62,434 nt of DNA from a virus: positions 1 through 62,434 of IMG/VR virus record IMGVR_UViG_3300042429_000522; one strand, 5' to 3'. The position numbers and the translations under genes are program-made. Positions 39,660 through 47,332 of this stretch are shown one piece after another. How positions within the stretch are numbered: position 1 is the first letter of the stretch; each line of letters begins with the position of its first letter. Below the pieces are notes generated by a model. That model was not told the DNA's origin and did not search any database. It was given only the letters and a program-made list of their open reading frames with translations.

Positions 39660-40237
39660 TAATTTTCTATCCTTGCGTCATCAATAATTGATATTGCCTG
39701 AGCAACGACATTGGTTAGTTGATCAGCATCAGATTGTGAACATGAGACGGTTAGCGTAAACCGTAATGGCCCATCATTGGGTTCCAACGTGTTTGCTTTA
39801 TCCGCAATATTGTTATCCCAAACACCGGCAATCTCGTTTATAAGTTCGTTTAGATCATCGGTTGAGTATCCGGTACCATCCAAGCCAATAGGTGTATTAG
39901 CAAGTTCAGCAAGGATGTCGGTAATCTTGGTCGTGTCATCTTGCCCGATACGGGTAGTCCTGTTATCAACCACAAGGATACGCAGCTCTTCTTCCGGTGT
40001 AACGTCAACCCATTGAACAGGTACGGTTTCCCAGCCTAGCGCCTTGGCAGCCATCACCCGATGATTTCCCGCTAGGATGTGCTTAGTACTCGTGTTGACA
40101 ACCACAGAGCCGTACCAACCATTGACAGCTAGACTGGTTTTGATGGCTTCTATATCACCGTGGTTGGCGTTGCGTGGGTGGTGCTTGAGCAGATCTATCG
40201 CAACCTGCTCAATACCTTTGTTTATTACTCTACTCAT
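39659..40237 (-). CDS. ParB/sulfiredoxin-fold protein, unit B
   Basis: This 192-residue protein starts with a ParB-like N-terminal domain: VAIDLLKHHPRNANHGDIEA, then ILAGNHRVMAAKALGWETVP (55-74) and a VVDNRTTRIGQDD segment. ParB-fold nucleases or NTP-binding proteins are frequent beside phage DNA-modification genes. It is first of the cassette, so probably a partner of DpdA rather than a plasmid partition protein; no ParA is present. Confidence 0.82.
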   Translation of the reverse strand: MSRVINKGIEQVAIDLLKHHPRNANHGDIEAIKTSLAVNGWYGSVVVNTSTKHILAGNHRVMAAKALGWETVPVQWVDVTPEEELRILVVDNRTTRIGQDDTTKITDILAELANTPIGLDGTGYSTDDLNELINEIAGVWDNNIADKANTLEPNDGPLRFTLTVSCSQSDADQLTNVVAQAISIIDDARIEN

Positions 40238-40418
40238 CTAGATTCTTCCGTATCTCGGCACTGGTAGCCCAAAGCATAGCCGCCCGCATCTTTTCTTTGC
40301 TGATGCCCTGAGCCTTAGCCTTTTTTTTCACATCGTTATACAACCAACGGTTATACAGCTCGTTGTACACGGCTAGGCACCCAGCCCCCACCAAAGCACC
40401 AATGGCAAAAGGTATCAT
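40230..40418 (-). CDS. Small single-pass membrane protein, unit B
   Basis: This 62-residue protein differs from the A copy (6243-6431) at only a few residues, with the same N-terminal transmembrane helix and TSAEIRKNLDE end. It overlaps the Tad2-like gene upstream by ATGA, and the ParB-like gene starts 8 nt inside its 3' end. In A the same gene adjoins the small terminase, so the deazaguanine cassette sits exactly between these two conserved genes. Confidence 0.75.
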   Translation of the reverse strand: MIPFAIGALVGAGCLAVYNELYNRWLYNDVKKKAKAQGISKEKMRAAMLWATSAEIRKNLDE

Positions 40419-40714
40419 CTTGGGTCTGCCTCATGTCCTTTGTCTCCAACGATGTTGTTCCAGTCAACACCCCAACCATTTCTACGATTTGGTTGTCCAC
40501 ACTCCCAATCAGTAGCACATATCCATTCAGTTGATAACCGTGTTCCTGAATATTCAACGCCACCTTGACCGACCAAACGCATCAAGCAAACATCGCCAAC
40601 TAATGAACTTTCATCTTTAGTACTTTGATCAAGAGCAAACCAACCGGTTGGAGCACTTTTCCTGCGTATTGCCTTACCATTCAATAAAGCACGCATCGCT
40701 CTATCTATCATCAT
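40415..40714 (-). CDS. DUF2829/Tad2-like protein, unit B
   Basis: This 99-residue protein begins MMIDRAMRALLNGKAIRRKS and has the closing STEWICATDWECG typical of the family near residue 70, followed by a Gly/Asn-rich tail of about 25 residues not found in other copies. Two more family members follow directly upstream in the same operon. Confidence 0.6.
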   Translation of the reverse strand: MMIDRAMRALLNGKAIRRKSAPTGWFALDQSTKDESSLVGDVCLMRLVGQGGVEYSGTRLSTEWICATDWECGQPNRRNGWGVDWNNIVGDKGHEADPR

Positions 40715-40950
40715 TTGGCAACCTCCCCGGTTCGCGGATCAAGTACAACTACTGCCCAGTCGTTAGCAAACAAATCACCGGGTGACAATGTAAGCTCTTC
40801 CATCTGCCGTACCGCTTCACCGGTTGTGTGGACTTCAAAAGCATTCCAAAGCTCGCTATACCTGATGAAGACATGTCCGTCCCAATCTTGCCGCCATACA
40901 GCGTTGCCACCACCAGCCATCAAGGCTTGTATTACATCTCCAAATCTCAT
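40711..40950 (-). CDS. DUF2829/Tad2-like protein, unit B
   Basis: In this 79-residue protein, MRFGDVIQALMAGGGNAVWR opens it and LSPGDLFANDWAVVVLDPRT closes it, very close to the A copy at 6428-6673 (GDLFAEDW, YSELWNAF against FSELWDVF). The start is taken at 40950 because it overlaps the upstream stop as ATGA, like its neighbours; an ATG five codons earlier is possible. Orthologue of the A gene despite the changed surroundings. Confidence 0.7.
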   Translation of the reverse strand: MRFGDVIQALMAGGGNAVWRQDWDGHVFIRYSELWNAFEVHTTGEAVRQMEELTLSPGDLFANDWAVVVLDPRTGEVAK

Positions 40951-41378
40951 TTGACTATCACCCAATCAGTAGCCATTACATCAGCACCACGGAAGTAAGC
41001 AGGTCCTGCATGGTGCCGGTTACCTGCACCGTCTAATTTGAACATCACAAGTTGACCATGCTGGATAGCGTAGTGTAACCTTGCTCCGTCTCGGCAAATG
41101 TATCGGTCTTCCTTCATGTGAACGATGGCACCGCTAAAACTCATGTGGCATTGTGGATGGCGTGTAGTTGGTGCAAAGGTTGCTACTTGATCAGTACATA
41201 ACGGCTGGTAACCAAGGCTTGTAGCGTAGGTCAGTAGTTCGGGATTCCGTACCCACTTCTCGACGCTTTGTCGCGTGGTCATGTTTTTGGCTGTCGGCCA
41301 GCTGCCCGTCTCGTTATAGATTTCCATTGCTTGGCGGATGCGCTCTTTTTTTTCATCAACACTAAATGCTAACGCCAT
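40947..41378 (-). CDS. HTH-like plus Tad2-like domain fusion, unit B
   Basis: In this 143-residue protein, residues 8-60 look like a small HTH (KKERIRQAMEIYNETGSWPT then RQSVEKWVRNPELL). Residues 78-143 follow the family pattern and match the A fusion at 7296-7709 over DGAGNRHHAGPAYFRGADVM and ATDWVIVK. Domain swapping at the N-terminus between A and B suggests that the C-terminal ligand-type domain is the conserved part. Confidence 0.6.
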   Translation of the reverse strand: MALAFSVDEKKERIRQAMEIYNETGSWPTAKNMTTRQSVEKWVRNPELLTYATSLGYQPLCTDQVATFAPTTRHPQCHMSFSGAIVHMKEDRYICRDGARLHYAIQHGQLVMFKLDGAGNRHHAGPAYFRGADVMATDWVIVK

Positions 41379-41643
41379 ACAAATCCTCCGCTCTCAATAA
41401 ACGGGTGTATTGTTTGCTACCCCTGCGTGTAAAGATTCTGCCATCGTTGGCAAGCTTAGCCAATGCCCTAGTGTATGTTGCCGTTGCAAACCCATACTCA
41501 GACATGATTTGCTTACAATCTCTGGTGGACAACAAACCTTTATTCTTCTTCAGCTCAAAAACAATAATGCTTGAGCATTGATCCAACCGTGTATCGAACT
41601 CTGACGTTACTGCTAACGCATACGCCTCATTTAGTTTGCTCAT
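41362..41643 (-). CDS. Small winged-helix-like protein, unit B
   Basis: This 93-residue protein has a predicted winged helix: STRDCKQIMSEYGFATATYT (recognition helix) followed by RALAKLANDGRIFTRRGSKQ (wing). Probably DNA-binding. It overlaps both neighbours by about 17 nt. B-specific; no orthologue in A. Confidence 0.6.
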   Translation of the reverse strand: MSKLNEAYALAVTSEFDTRLDQCSSIIVFELKKNKGLLSTRDCKQIMSEYGFATATYTRALAKLANDGRIFTRRGSKQYTRLLRAEDLYGVSI

Positions 41644-41881
41644 TTATCTCCTCGGCTTCCTTGGCTATTCGGTCAGCAAAGGTCGTGTCCTTGGTGGCTG
41701 TGTAAGCCATATACCAAAGCGCCTTGATGCTGTCAGCGTTAGCCGTACCTTTGTGTGGACAACGCTGTAGGTACTTGATAACGTTCCCAGCTGCAAAGTC
41801 TAACCCCCAGTCGTCGATGACGCTGAGGGCTTGTATTTTTGTAGTCCGGTAATGCCCGGTCAATATTCTAGAATCTCCCAT
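41627..41881 (-). CDS. DUF3310-like small protein, unit B
   Basis: This 84-residue homologue of 7699-7932 has ALSVIDDWGLDFAAGNVIKY then CPHKGTANADSIKALWYMAY. The N-terminal extension before the HYRTTK motif is weakly supported, so the true start may lie a few codons later. Confidence 0.68.
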   Translation of the reverse strand: MGDSRILTGHYRTTKIQALSVIDDWGLDFAAGNVIKYLQRCPHKGTANADSIKALWYMAYTATKDTTFADRIAKEAEEINEQTK

Positions 41882-42069
41882 CCATCACACAAAACGAAAT
41901 CCTGAAGAATGCTGTTTTGTGTAAGGATGTGTGCTTCTTTGTCGTTCAGAGTAATCTTGTCGGCTACCACTTCGATGTAGCGTCCTTCAGCCCAAACAAC
42001 GCATCGAACCTTGCTCCCAAGGCGTAGTGCCTTGAGAGCTTCAGTTGCTGTGCATGGTGTTGCTGTCAT
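41860..42069 (-). CDS. Minimal DUF2829/Tad2-like protein, unit B
   Basis: This is a 69-residue protein. TATEALKALRLGSKVRCVVW opens with the usual helix and beta turn, RYIEVVADKITL follows, and LCDGWEILEY closes. It is the shortest copy in the window. Overlaps the DUF3310 gene and the 42066-42404 gene. Confidence 0.5.
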   Translation of the reverse strand: MTATPCTATEALKALRLGSKVRCVVWAEGRYIEVVADKITLNDKEAHILTQNSILQDFVLCDGWEILEY

Positions 42070-42404
42070 ACGGTTACCGGTTCCGTTTGCTTGTGCATCA
42101 TCCGGTCAATGTTGTATGCAACTGCCCAGATATCTGCAATAACGTCTGCTACCTTCAGGTCGTTTACCCAGTAAGGATTCTGGATACATTCACCGTGCCA
42201 GTTTTTGCAATCCCAAATGCCAGCATCTGTGCCGATAGAAATCATCAAGTGCAGCTCACCTTTGTGCATATGCACTTCGCTATGATCGGAGCTAACCTGA
42301 ATCAGTAGCGGGCTATCGATAACTGCAAACGGCTCATGCTTGTTGATGGTCTTTTGTGCCAAGTCTGTAAGGACTTCGGCTATGGTCTTCATTGTTTCTG
42401 TCAT
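42066..42404 (-). CDS. Hypothetical protein, unit B only
   Basis: This 112-residue protein begins MTETMKTIAEVLTDLAQKTI, with a beta-rich His-containing middle (SSDHSEVHMHKGELHLMISI) that might bind metal. It has a GGGAGATAA ribosome-binding site preceded by a strong hairpin. Not recognised. Confidence 0.6.
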   Translation of the reverse strand: MTETMKTIAEVLTDLAQKTINKHEPFAVIDSPLLIQVSSDHSEVHMHKGELHLMISIGTDAGIWDCKNWHGECIQNPYWVNDLKVADVIADIWAVAYNIDRMMHKQTEPVTV

Positions 42405-42410
42405 TGTTTA

Positions 42411-42444
42411 TCTCCCAAAGTTGGGAGGGATTGTAGTCCCTCCC
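42411..42444 (-). promoter_or_regulatory. Hairpin followed by GGGAGATAA ribosome-binding site, unit B
   Basis: Minus strand: GGGAGGGA (42437-42444), loop CTACAA, TCCCTCCC (42423-42430), then AACTTT and GGGAGATAAAC before the ATG at 42404. It has no U-tract and belongs to the hairpin-plus-RBS module seen in four other places. Confidence 0.6.
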
Positions 42445-42463
42445 GTATACAAGTTACCCGTAT

Positions 42464-42952
42464 TTACTCCCCTTCAAACGGGTCTTCGATGTCATCAACC
42501 GGTACGGCTTTGCGCAGTGGTTTTGTAGCTGCAACCTTTACCGGCTTGACGGTTTCGATAACGTTGGTCATCTCACCGTTCATCTTCTGGCGGGTACCTA
42601 CAACAACTTGCCATTGCTTGGATTTGAGAACATCCATATCAAGGTCTTGGAACTGTTGGCTGGTCATCCGTCCAACCATGCCATCAAGCAATATTGTCAG
42701 CTTAGCCTTGTCGTTGCCGTAGTAGGTCTTGGTGTACTGAGCAAACCGAAAAGGTTGGCCGTCTTCGTCTCCAACTTCGGTGCTTTCGAAAATCCATTTG
42801 AAGTTCGGTTCGAGTACGTTAGGGTCATCAAAACTCTTGCCCTGTACCGCTTCACAATCGATCAAAGCACAGATGTAGATACCCTGCTCGGCCACACTGT
42901 ACTTCTTCCCGCCACCTTCCGAGAACTTCCCGTGTTGTGCAAAAAATCCCAT
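42464..42952 (-). CDS. SSB-like single-stranded DNA-binding protein, unit B
   Basis: This is a 162-residue orthologue of 7933-8421. The start MGFFAQHGKF at 42952 follows AAGGAG; an ATG six codons earlier would place the ribosome-binding site inside the gene. The protein ends with an acidic tip (DDIEDPFEGE). Strongly conserved core (QGKSFDDPNVLEPNFKWIFE). Confidence 0.6.
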   Translation of the reverse strand: MGFFAQHGKFSEGGGKKYSVAEQGIYICALIDCEAVQGKSFDDPNVLEPNFKWIFESTEVGDEDGQPFRFAQYTKTYYGNDKAKLTILLDGMVGRMTSQQFQDLDMDVLKSKQWQVVVGTRQKMNGEMTNVIETVKPVKVAATKPLRKAVPVDDIEDPFEGE

Positions 42953-43063
42953 TACAACTCCTTGAGCCACTGGCTCTTTGATATGTCGATGATGAAAAGG
43001 TCTTTACCGGAACCACTGGGGCCGCCCTTGCGAGCATTTTCACATCCATCACCGACACATCAA

Positions 43064-43091
43064 TATATACCCAACCGATATACACTGGCAA
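43064..43091 (-). promoter_or_regulatory. Promoter for SSB-like gene, unit B
   Basis: TTGCCA (43086-43091), 16 nt, TATATA (43064-43069) on the minus strand. A leader of about 105 nt follows in B, longer than in A, with GAGCC-AGT-GGCTC directly before the AAGGAG site. Confidence 0.6.
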
Positions 43092-43105
43092 ACATTATTT
43101 CGGTG

Positions 43106-43134
43106 GTACAAACTTACGACCTCTACCGGATAAT
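43106..43134 (+). promoter_or_regulatory. Promoter of the plus-strand structured RNA, unit B
   Basis: GTACAA, 17 nt, GATAAT. Same spacing as the A promoter with a changed spacer sequence. Confidence 0.5.
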
Positions 43135-43138
43135 GGGC

Positions 43139-43245
43139 ATCAGTATGCCCTCCTTATGAGGGCGGTACTGATTGCCCATAGGGGGATTCAAAGGGGGATT
43201 TATCCTAACGGTACAAAAGTACAACACTTAACTGTACCGTTTTTT
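43139..43245 (+). ncRNA. Conserved structured noncoding RNA with terminator, unit B
   Basis: This is the counterpart of 8551-8657. The inner stem is GCCCTC-CTTAT-GAGGGC where A has GCCCGC/GCGGGC; the ATCAGTA/TACTGAT stem is unchanged. The linker AAAGGGGGATTTATCCT is identical. The terminator stem AACGGTAC/GTACCGTT is kept while the inner loop changed. Compensatory change plus identical unpaired linker point to a functional RNA. Confidence 0.6.
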
Positions 43246-43257
43246 GTACCGTTGTTT

Positions 43258-44625
43258 TTAGCCCGCTTTGATCCAAGGACTACGAGCAAATTCAGGGTCA
43301 ATCTTGCGTATCAAACCCTGCTCCTTCAGTGATTCCAACAGTGCTAGTGCAACCTGTTTATTGCCACCTATGATGCCAGCTAAACTGTTGCCGGACATCT
43401 TTTCGTTCTGATCTAAAGCATTCATAACCCGCTCGGTTAGTTGCTGTTCCTTGGTTGCTTCAGCCCCACCAACGCAGTGTTGTAAACGCATACCACCGGC
43501 TTCATCAGTAACGATTTGATACGACAACTCAACAAAGTCCTCTTCGCCTATATGGCGTTGCTTTGTGGTCTTTAGGGTATAGATGCCATCTTTGTTCTCA
43601 ACCGTGGCTACAAGGTCAGCCTGTGCCGCAATCTCACCTGCACCACGCATCGCCTCGTGAGCCACTGGACCAGCGTGTATGCCCTTTTTATGATGGTGTA
43701 GTGCTATTATCGCTGCCCCTGATTCGTTGATGCCCTTCATGCGATCATAGAGCTTAGCCATGTCAGTGTTGCTGTTCTCGTCGTATCCATGAACACGAAC
43801 AAAGGTGTCAAGAATAACAATGGCTATCTGATGCTCCTTCACGTACGCGACAATGTCTGCCATGTGTTCTGGGTTATCTAGTTTGACCATTTGCTTTTGC
43901 ATGACGTGAACGTTCTCACAAGCTGCAGGACACAACTTATAAAAGCGTTGAAAGAACCTACCTATGCCCATCTCTTCGTTTATGTACAAGACGTTGCACT
44001 GCGTAACCGGTAGGCAACCCATCCAAAGTGAACCATCAGAACACGCCCGGACAAGGTCCACGGCAATCCACGATTTACCACCACCCGGCGGTGCCGTGAT
44101 GAAGTGCATACCGCCACGGGTTATAAGATTCTCAACCAACCACTGAGCATCGTCGGCTAATGCTGCAGCATCACAGAATGCTTGCCAGTTGAGGAACTCT
44201 AGTTTGCGTTTAGGTTGAACCTTTACTTTTAGTTCATCCCTAAGCATTGCCGGTGTAAGTGGTGGCAAATCTGAGTCTTTCCAATCAGACCAAGCCCTGC
44301 CAATCTTTTCATAGACTTCCCACTCTTCCATTGGTGGGTCACAAAACCGTTTATTCCAATCAAGGATTGCCGGTGCTGCGAAGTCAATGTGCGTACGTGT
44401 GGATCTCATGTAGCCAACACAAGCGGTTAGAGCATTATCCCTACCACCGTATGGTCCGCCACCTTCAGGATGCCGTTGTCTAAGTTTGGCTAATGTTCCA
44501 TCATCGGTATATTCGCCGGGTTGCCGCTCTTCCCGTGGCTTGCGCTTTGGTGTCGGGTCAAGTTCATCAAACCATTCATCTGCCAAAGTAGTACTCCATG
44601 ATCTCCGGCAGGTCTGCTCGGACAA
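43258..44625 (-). CDS. RepA-like replicative helicase/ATPase, unit B
   Basis: This 455-residue protein has the same design as the A copy: PriCT-like N-terminus (GGRDNALTACVGYMRSTR), Walker A APPGGGKSW, Walker B VILDTFVR, ALHHHKKG. The N-terminal 40 residues and the linker before the ATPase are the most diverged parts. TTG start inside the primase gene. Confidence 0.85.
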   Translation of the reverse strand: MSEQTCRRSWSTTLADEWFDELDPTPKRKPREERQPGEYTDDGTLAKLRQRHPEGGGPYGGRDNALTACVGYMRSTRTHIDFAAPAILDWNKRFCDPPMEEWEVYEKIGRAWSDWKDSDLPPLTPAMLRDELKVKVQPKRKLEFLNWQAFCDAAALADDAQWLVENLITRGGMHFITAPPGGGKSWIAVDLVRACSDGSLWMGCLPVTQCNVLYINEEMGIGRFFQRFYKLCPAACENVHVMQKQMVKLDNPEHMADIVAYVKEHQIAIVILDTFVRVHGYDENSNTDMAKLYDRMKGINESGAAIIALHHHKKGIHAGPVAHEAMRGAGEIAAQADLVATVENKDGIYTLKTTKQRHIGEEDFVELSYQIVTDEAGGMRLQHCVGGAEATKEQQLTERVMNALDQNEKMSGNSLAGIIGGNKQVALALLESLKEQGLIRKIDPEFARSPWIKAG

Positions 44626-45445
44626 TGTCTAGTAAGAACGACCATCCTGCATCAACTTTTGATTTTATGCAAGCCTGTTCAACCTCTAGGAAAAAGGTAT
44701 CAAGGCAACCGGTGTAGCGTCCTGAAGCGTGGTGTATCATCGGGCTTGCGTGTCCCAGCTCGCCAGCCTTAGCGGATGCCAGCAGGGCATCAAGCCGTGC
44801 ATCACCCAGAATCTCAACTACCAAGGATTCCTTGTAAGTTGGTTTCATCCCTCCACCCTTGAGCAAAGTTACCGGCTTGGGTTCATCAGGATTCTTCCAG
44901 TTCAGTGTGCCGGGGATACGCAGGATGCGGTCAAGATTAGACACGTTATCAGTACCGGGTAAAACCTTGTCTGCAAAGTCTCGTATGCGACCTTCCATCG
45001 CTGACCGTTCTCGTGTGGATCCACAAGCCTTGGCTGATGACAGCACCTTGTACCCGTGCCAACCATTGCCCGTGTGAACCACTATGTCACAGGTATCAAG
45101 TAATCCTTGACTGCTGCCGGGTACCTTTGAATCTAAATCTATCCACACTGCACCGACCTGTTCAATGGAATCCTTGCCGAGCTTACGTCCCGGTCCTTCA
45201 GGTGCAGCACGTGGACATACCCCGCAGTAGACATCGTAACCACGAATGGCTAGACTGATGATGTGCTGGGTAAGTGCTTGTCCTTCATCACCCCGCAAAC
45301 AATGGGGGAGTCTGTAGGTGGTTCTGTTAGCATGGGGCTTGACCTTAGATAAAGGTCTGATTTCGATAAAGCCGTCTTGATACGGTTTGAAAAGATGCCG
45401 CAGGAAAGCAATTGCCATCCCGGCATCCGTGGCTGGTATAGCCAT
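44576..45445 (-). CDS. Archaeo-eukaryotic-type primase (prim-pol), unit B
   Basis: This 289-residue orthologue of the A primase has exactly the same length: WIDLDSK, HTGNGWHGYKVL and RIPGTLNWKNP. Divergence is greatest at residues 135-165. Start MAIPATD at 45445 after the structured leader. Confidence 0.85.
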   Translation of the reverse strand: MAIPATDAGMAIAFLRHLFKPYQDGFIEIRPLSKVKPHANRTTYRLPHCLRGDEGQALTQHIISLAIRGYDVYCGVCPRAAPEGPGRKLGKDSIEQVGAVWIDLDSKVPGSSQGLLDTCDIVVHTGNGWHGYKVLSSAKACGSTRERSAMEGRIRDFADKVLPGTDNVSNLDRILRIPGTLNWKNPDEPKPVTLLKGGGMKPTYKESLVVEILGDARLDALLASAKAGELGHASPMIHHASGRYTGCLDTFFLEVEQACIKSKVDAGWSFLLDIVRADLPEIMEYYFGR

Positions 45446-45549
45446 GGGTGTAACCTGTTGTCCTTAGAGATACCTGCTACTGGTACCCCTCCGGTAGCTA
45501 CTCCGGAGGGTGGACAAAGTCCATAACCAGAAGGACAGGTTCACCAACA
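45446..45549 (-). promoter_or_regulatory. Structured 5' leader of the primase gene, unit B
   Basis: The outer stem is AACCTG plus TCCTT paired with AAGGA plus CAGGTT with a 3-nt bulge, different bases from A in the same place. The enclosed hairpins are TGGAC-TTT-GTCCA (identical), CCCTCCGG/CCGGAGGG (A: ACCCTCGG/CCGAGGGT) and GGTACC/GGTATC. The CAGGTT arm lies about 7 nt before the primase ATG and is paired, as in A. Confidence 0.6.
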
Positions 45550-45909
45550 TTATACATTGAATGTAAAGCCCACATGATCCGCTATAGCCCGTGCTGCATC
45601 GTGCCACGTGTAAGCCACCACAAACGAATACCCGTGTGGTTGTAAGGCATCACGAAAGGATACTTGCCCCGGTGTCAACCTACCCTTACCGGCTTTCATC
45701 TCGATAAAAAGACCCGGTGATGGAGCAGGGAGAAAGATATCCCAGACACCCGGTTTGACTCCCATGGCTTTGAACTTTGCAGCTGTCCTTGGATCTCTAT
45801 AGCCACCGTTAGGACAATGGTATATGGTGGCAAGCTCAGGATGCTGGTTAGTCATCAAGCGTACCCAAGTAATCAGCGCTATCTGCTCCCGGTCTTCAAG
45901 ATGTTTCAT
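45550..45909 (-). CDS. VRR-NUC domain nuclease, unit B
   Basis: This is a 119-residue nuclease with the same active-site pattern (GVWDIFLP, LFIEMKAG, LTPGQ). One of the best conserved proteins of the pair. It overlaps the sigma gene by 14 nt. Confidence 0.92.
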   Translation of the reverse strand: MKHLEDREQIALITWVRLMTNQHPELATIYHCPNGGYRDPRTAAKFKAMGVKPGVWDIFLPAPSPGLFIEMKAGKGRLTPGQVSFRDALQPHGYSFVVAYTWHDAARAIADHVGFTFNV

Positions 45910-46717
45910 GTATGGTTCTCAGTTGATCAAACGCCTTGTAAATGCGCTCTTTGACTACTGATGGCGGTATACGGTACCGACTGGCTACCATGTGGATGCT
46001 TTGGGGTACACGCCCATCAAGCCCAAGATGTAGGGCTATCATCTGCCGGGTCTCATCATCAAGTGCGCCTAAGGCTGTCATCAGAGTACCTCCCTCAGCG
46101 TCAGAAAAATACTCATCCTCGGCAGATGCTGTAGATCCAAAGATAGCAGTATCGCCAAGCACGAGCTGGGAACCCTGTACCGGGGTCTCAATGGATAGTG
46201 GTTCGATGCCTGATGCCGTGCGGCATATCTCGATGGTTTCAATGGTCATACCGCTACGTTCTGATAACTCTTCATCGGTCGGTGGTCTACGCAGCTCCAG
46301 TTCCAAGATGACGTAAAAGCGTTTGAGTTTATGCCACTTCACTAGTGCGTGTTCGGCTATCCGGATGGTTCGGTATTGGTTAGATTGATATCGTCTAAGT
46401 TTCTGGTAAAGCCAAGGATGAGCGTAAGTGCTAAACCTTAGACCACGCTCAGGCTCCCACTTTTCGATGGCACGAATCAAGCCCTCAACGCAGTACTGGC
46501 AAGCATCCACAAAGTGTTCTTTGTGCTTGATAACCTTACAGACTTCACGAACGAAAGCAAAGTTATGGCGAATCATAGCCTCAAAGCAATCATCTTTATG
46601 GATGTCGTTAGCCCAACCGTAGTGGAGTAAAACCATCTCGTCGTGAGACAACAAACGCTCCGGCGCCTTATGTAAAGCCCGGAGCGTCTGCCGAATAATA
46701 CTTGGTCTTGGTGTCAA
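45896..46717 (-). CDS. Phage sigma-70 family factor, unit B
   Basis: This 273-residue protein has region 2 around GLIRAIEKWEPERGLRFSTY, region 3 around PPTDEELSERSGMT, and region 4 around LDDETRQMIALHLGLDG. I place the start at the TTG at 46717, which follows AAGGAG and overlaps the zinc-ribbon stop as TTGA exactly as in A; an ATG at 46759 would add 14 residues not present in A. More diverged from A than the replication proteins, notably in regions 3 and 4. Confidence 0.82.
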   Translation of the reverse strand: MTPRPSIIRQTLRALHKAPERLLSHDEMVLLHYGWANDIHKDDCFEAMIRHNFAFVREVCKVIKHKEHFVDACQYCVEGLIRAIEKWEPERGLRFSTYAHPWLYQKLRRYQSNQYRTIRIAEHALVKWHKLKRFYVILELELRRPPTDEELSERSGMTIETIEICRTASGIEPLSIETPVQGSQLVLGDTAIFGSTASAEDEYFSDAEGGTLMTALGALDDETRQMIALHLGLDGRVPQSIHMVASRYRIPPSVVKERIYKAFDQLRTIHETS

Positions 46718-47022
46718 CGCACTCCTTGCGCTCGTAGCAGTGCTGGTTTGGTTTCCCATTCGTATCGTAAAGCGTCCTTAGCTGCAGAGATCATGCCAAG
46801 TAAAAGTAGCACACTTACCGCACAAATAACACCTGCACGAATAGAATCCCTAACAGCACGGTTACGGCTGAGGTAGGCTGTTCTGTGTGCTTCCAATGCA
46901 TAAGCCTTCTCACGAGCCTGTCGGGTTTGCTCCTGTTGGTCTTGCCATTCTGCCATCCGGCAAGCCATACAAATCGAATCGTCATCCATCACGTTATGCG
47001 CACAGTCGTTGCATCGTTGCAT
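46714..47022 (-). CDS. Zinc-ribbon, coiled-coil, membrane-anchored protein, unit B
   Basis: This 102-residue protein is the same length as A: Cys pairs at the start (CNDCAHNV, CMACR), a charged helix (QDQQEQTRQAREKAYALEAH), one transmembrane helix (AGVICAVSVLLLLGMIS) and a basic tail. Directly upstream of sigma in B. Confidence 0.8.
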   Translation of the reverse strand: MQRCNDCAHNVMDDDSICMACRMAEWQDQQEQTRQAREKAYALEAHRTAYLSRNRAVRDSIRAGVICAVSVLLLLGMISAAKDALRYEWETKPALLRAQGVR

Positions 47023-47041
47023 CGTCTTTTCTCCCTAACCT

Positions 47042-47263
47042 TTAGTTGTCAAACGTCTCTGTCTCAATGGTCGGCTTGATCCGACTCTTACGGCGAATAG
47101 CCAACAGCCTTACCAAGTCTTCCTCTGGCATGTTCATGGCTTCAGCAAGCTTAGTAAGGTTGCTTGCTTGTGGTATCTTTTTTCCTTGCATCCAGTCGGA
47201 TACTTGGGGCTGAGATGCACCAATACGTCTTGCTAACTCTAGTTGTGATAATCCTCTAATCAT
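47042..47263 (-). CDS. Cro/CI-type (XRE) repressor, unit B
   Basis: In this 73-residue protein, LSQLELARRIGASQPQVSDW is the HTH. Recognition-helix residues differ from A (KQPRIS against SQPQVS), so operator preference may differ and the phages could be heteroimmune. As in A, a TATATA box lies 6 nt before the ATG. Confidence 0.87.
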   Translation of the reverse strand: MIRGLSQLELARRIGASQPQVSDWMQGKKIPQASNLTKLAEAMNMPEEDLVRLLAIRRKSRIKPTIETETFDN

Positions 47264-47269
47264 GTTCCA

Positions 47270-47300
47270 TATATACCATATGTATATATTATTGTGTCAA
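47270..47300 (-). promoter_or_regulatory. Repressor promoter, unit B
   Basis: TTGACA (47295-47300), 19 nt, TATGG then TATATA (47270-47275), 6 nt, ATG on the minus strand. Same spacing as A. Confidence 0.58.
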
Positions 47301-47303
47301 GGC

Positions 47304-47332
47304 TTGCAATATATATACTTTTTTTGTATATT
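47304..47332 (+). promoter_or_regulatory. Early rightward promoter, unit B
   Basis: TTGCAA (47304-47309), 17 nt, TATATT (47327-47332). The GTACC-AAGG-GGTAC hairpin (47339-47352) follows, identical to A. Confidence 0.78.

Noticed and set aside
39659-40237. ParB-like protein as evidence for plasmid partition
   Set aside because: No ParA or parS-like repeats; its position at the head of the deazaguanine cassette suits a modification partner better.
42953-43050. Open frame in the B SSB leader reading ENARKGGPSGSG then KDLFIIDISKSQWLKEL
   Set aside because: It looks protein-like but has no usable start codon between an upstream stop and its end; at most the remnant of a lost gene. The overlapping frame that has a start reads on into the SSB gene out of frame.
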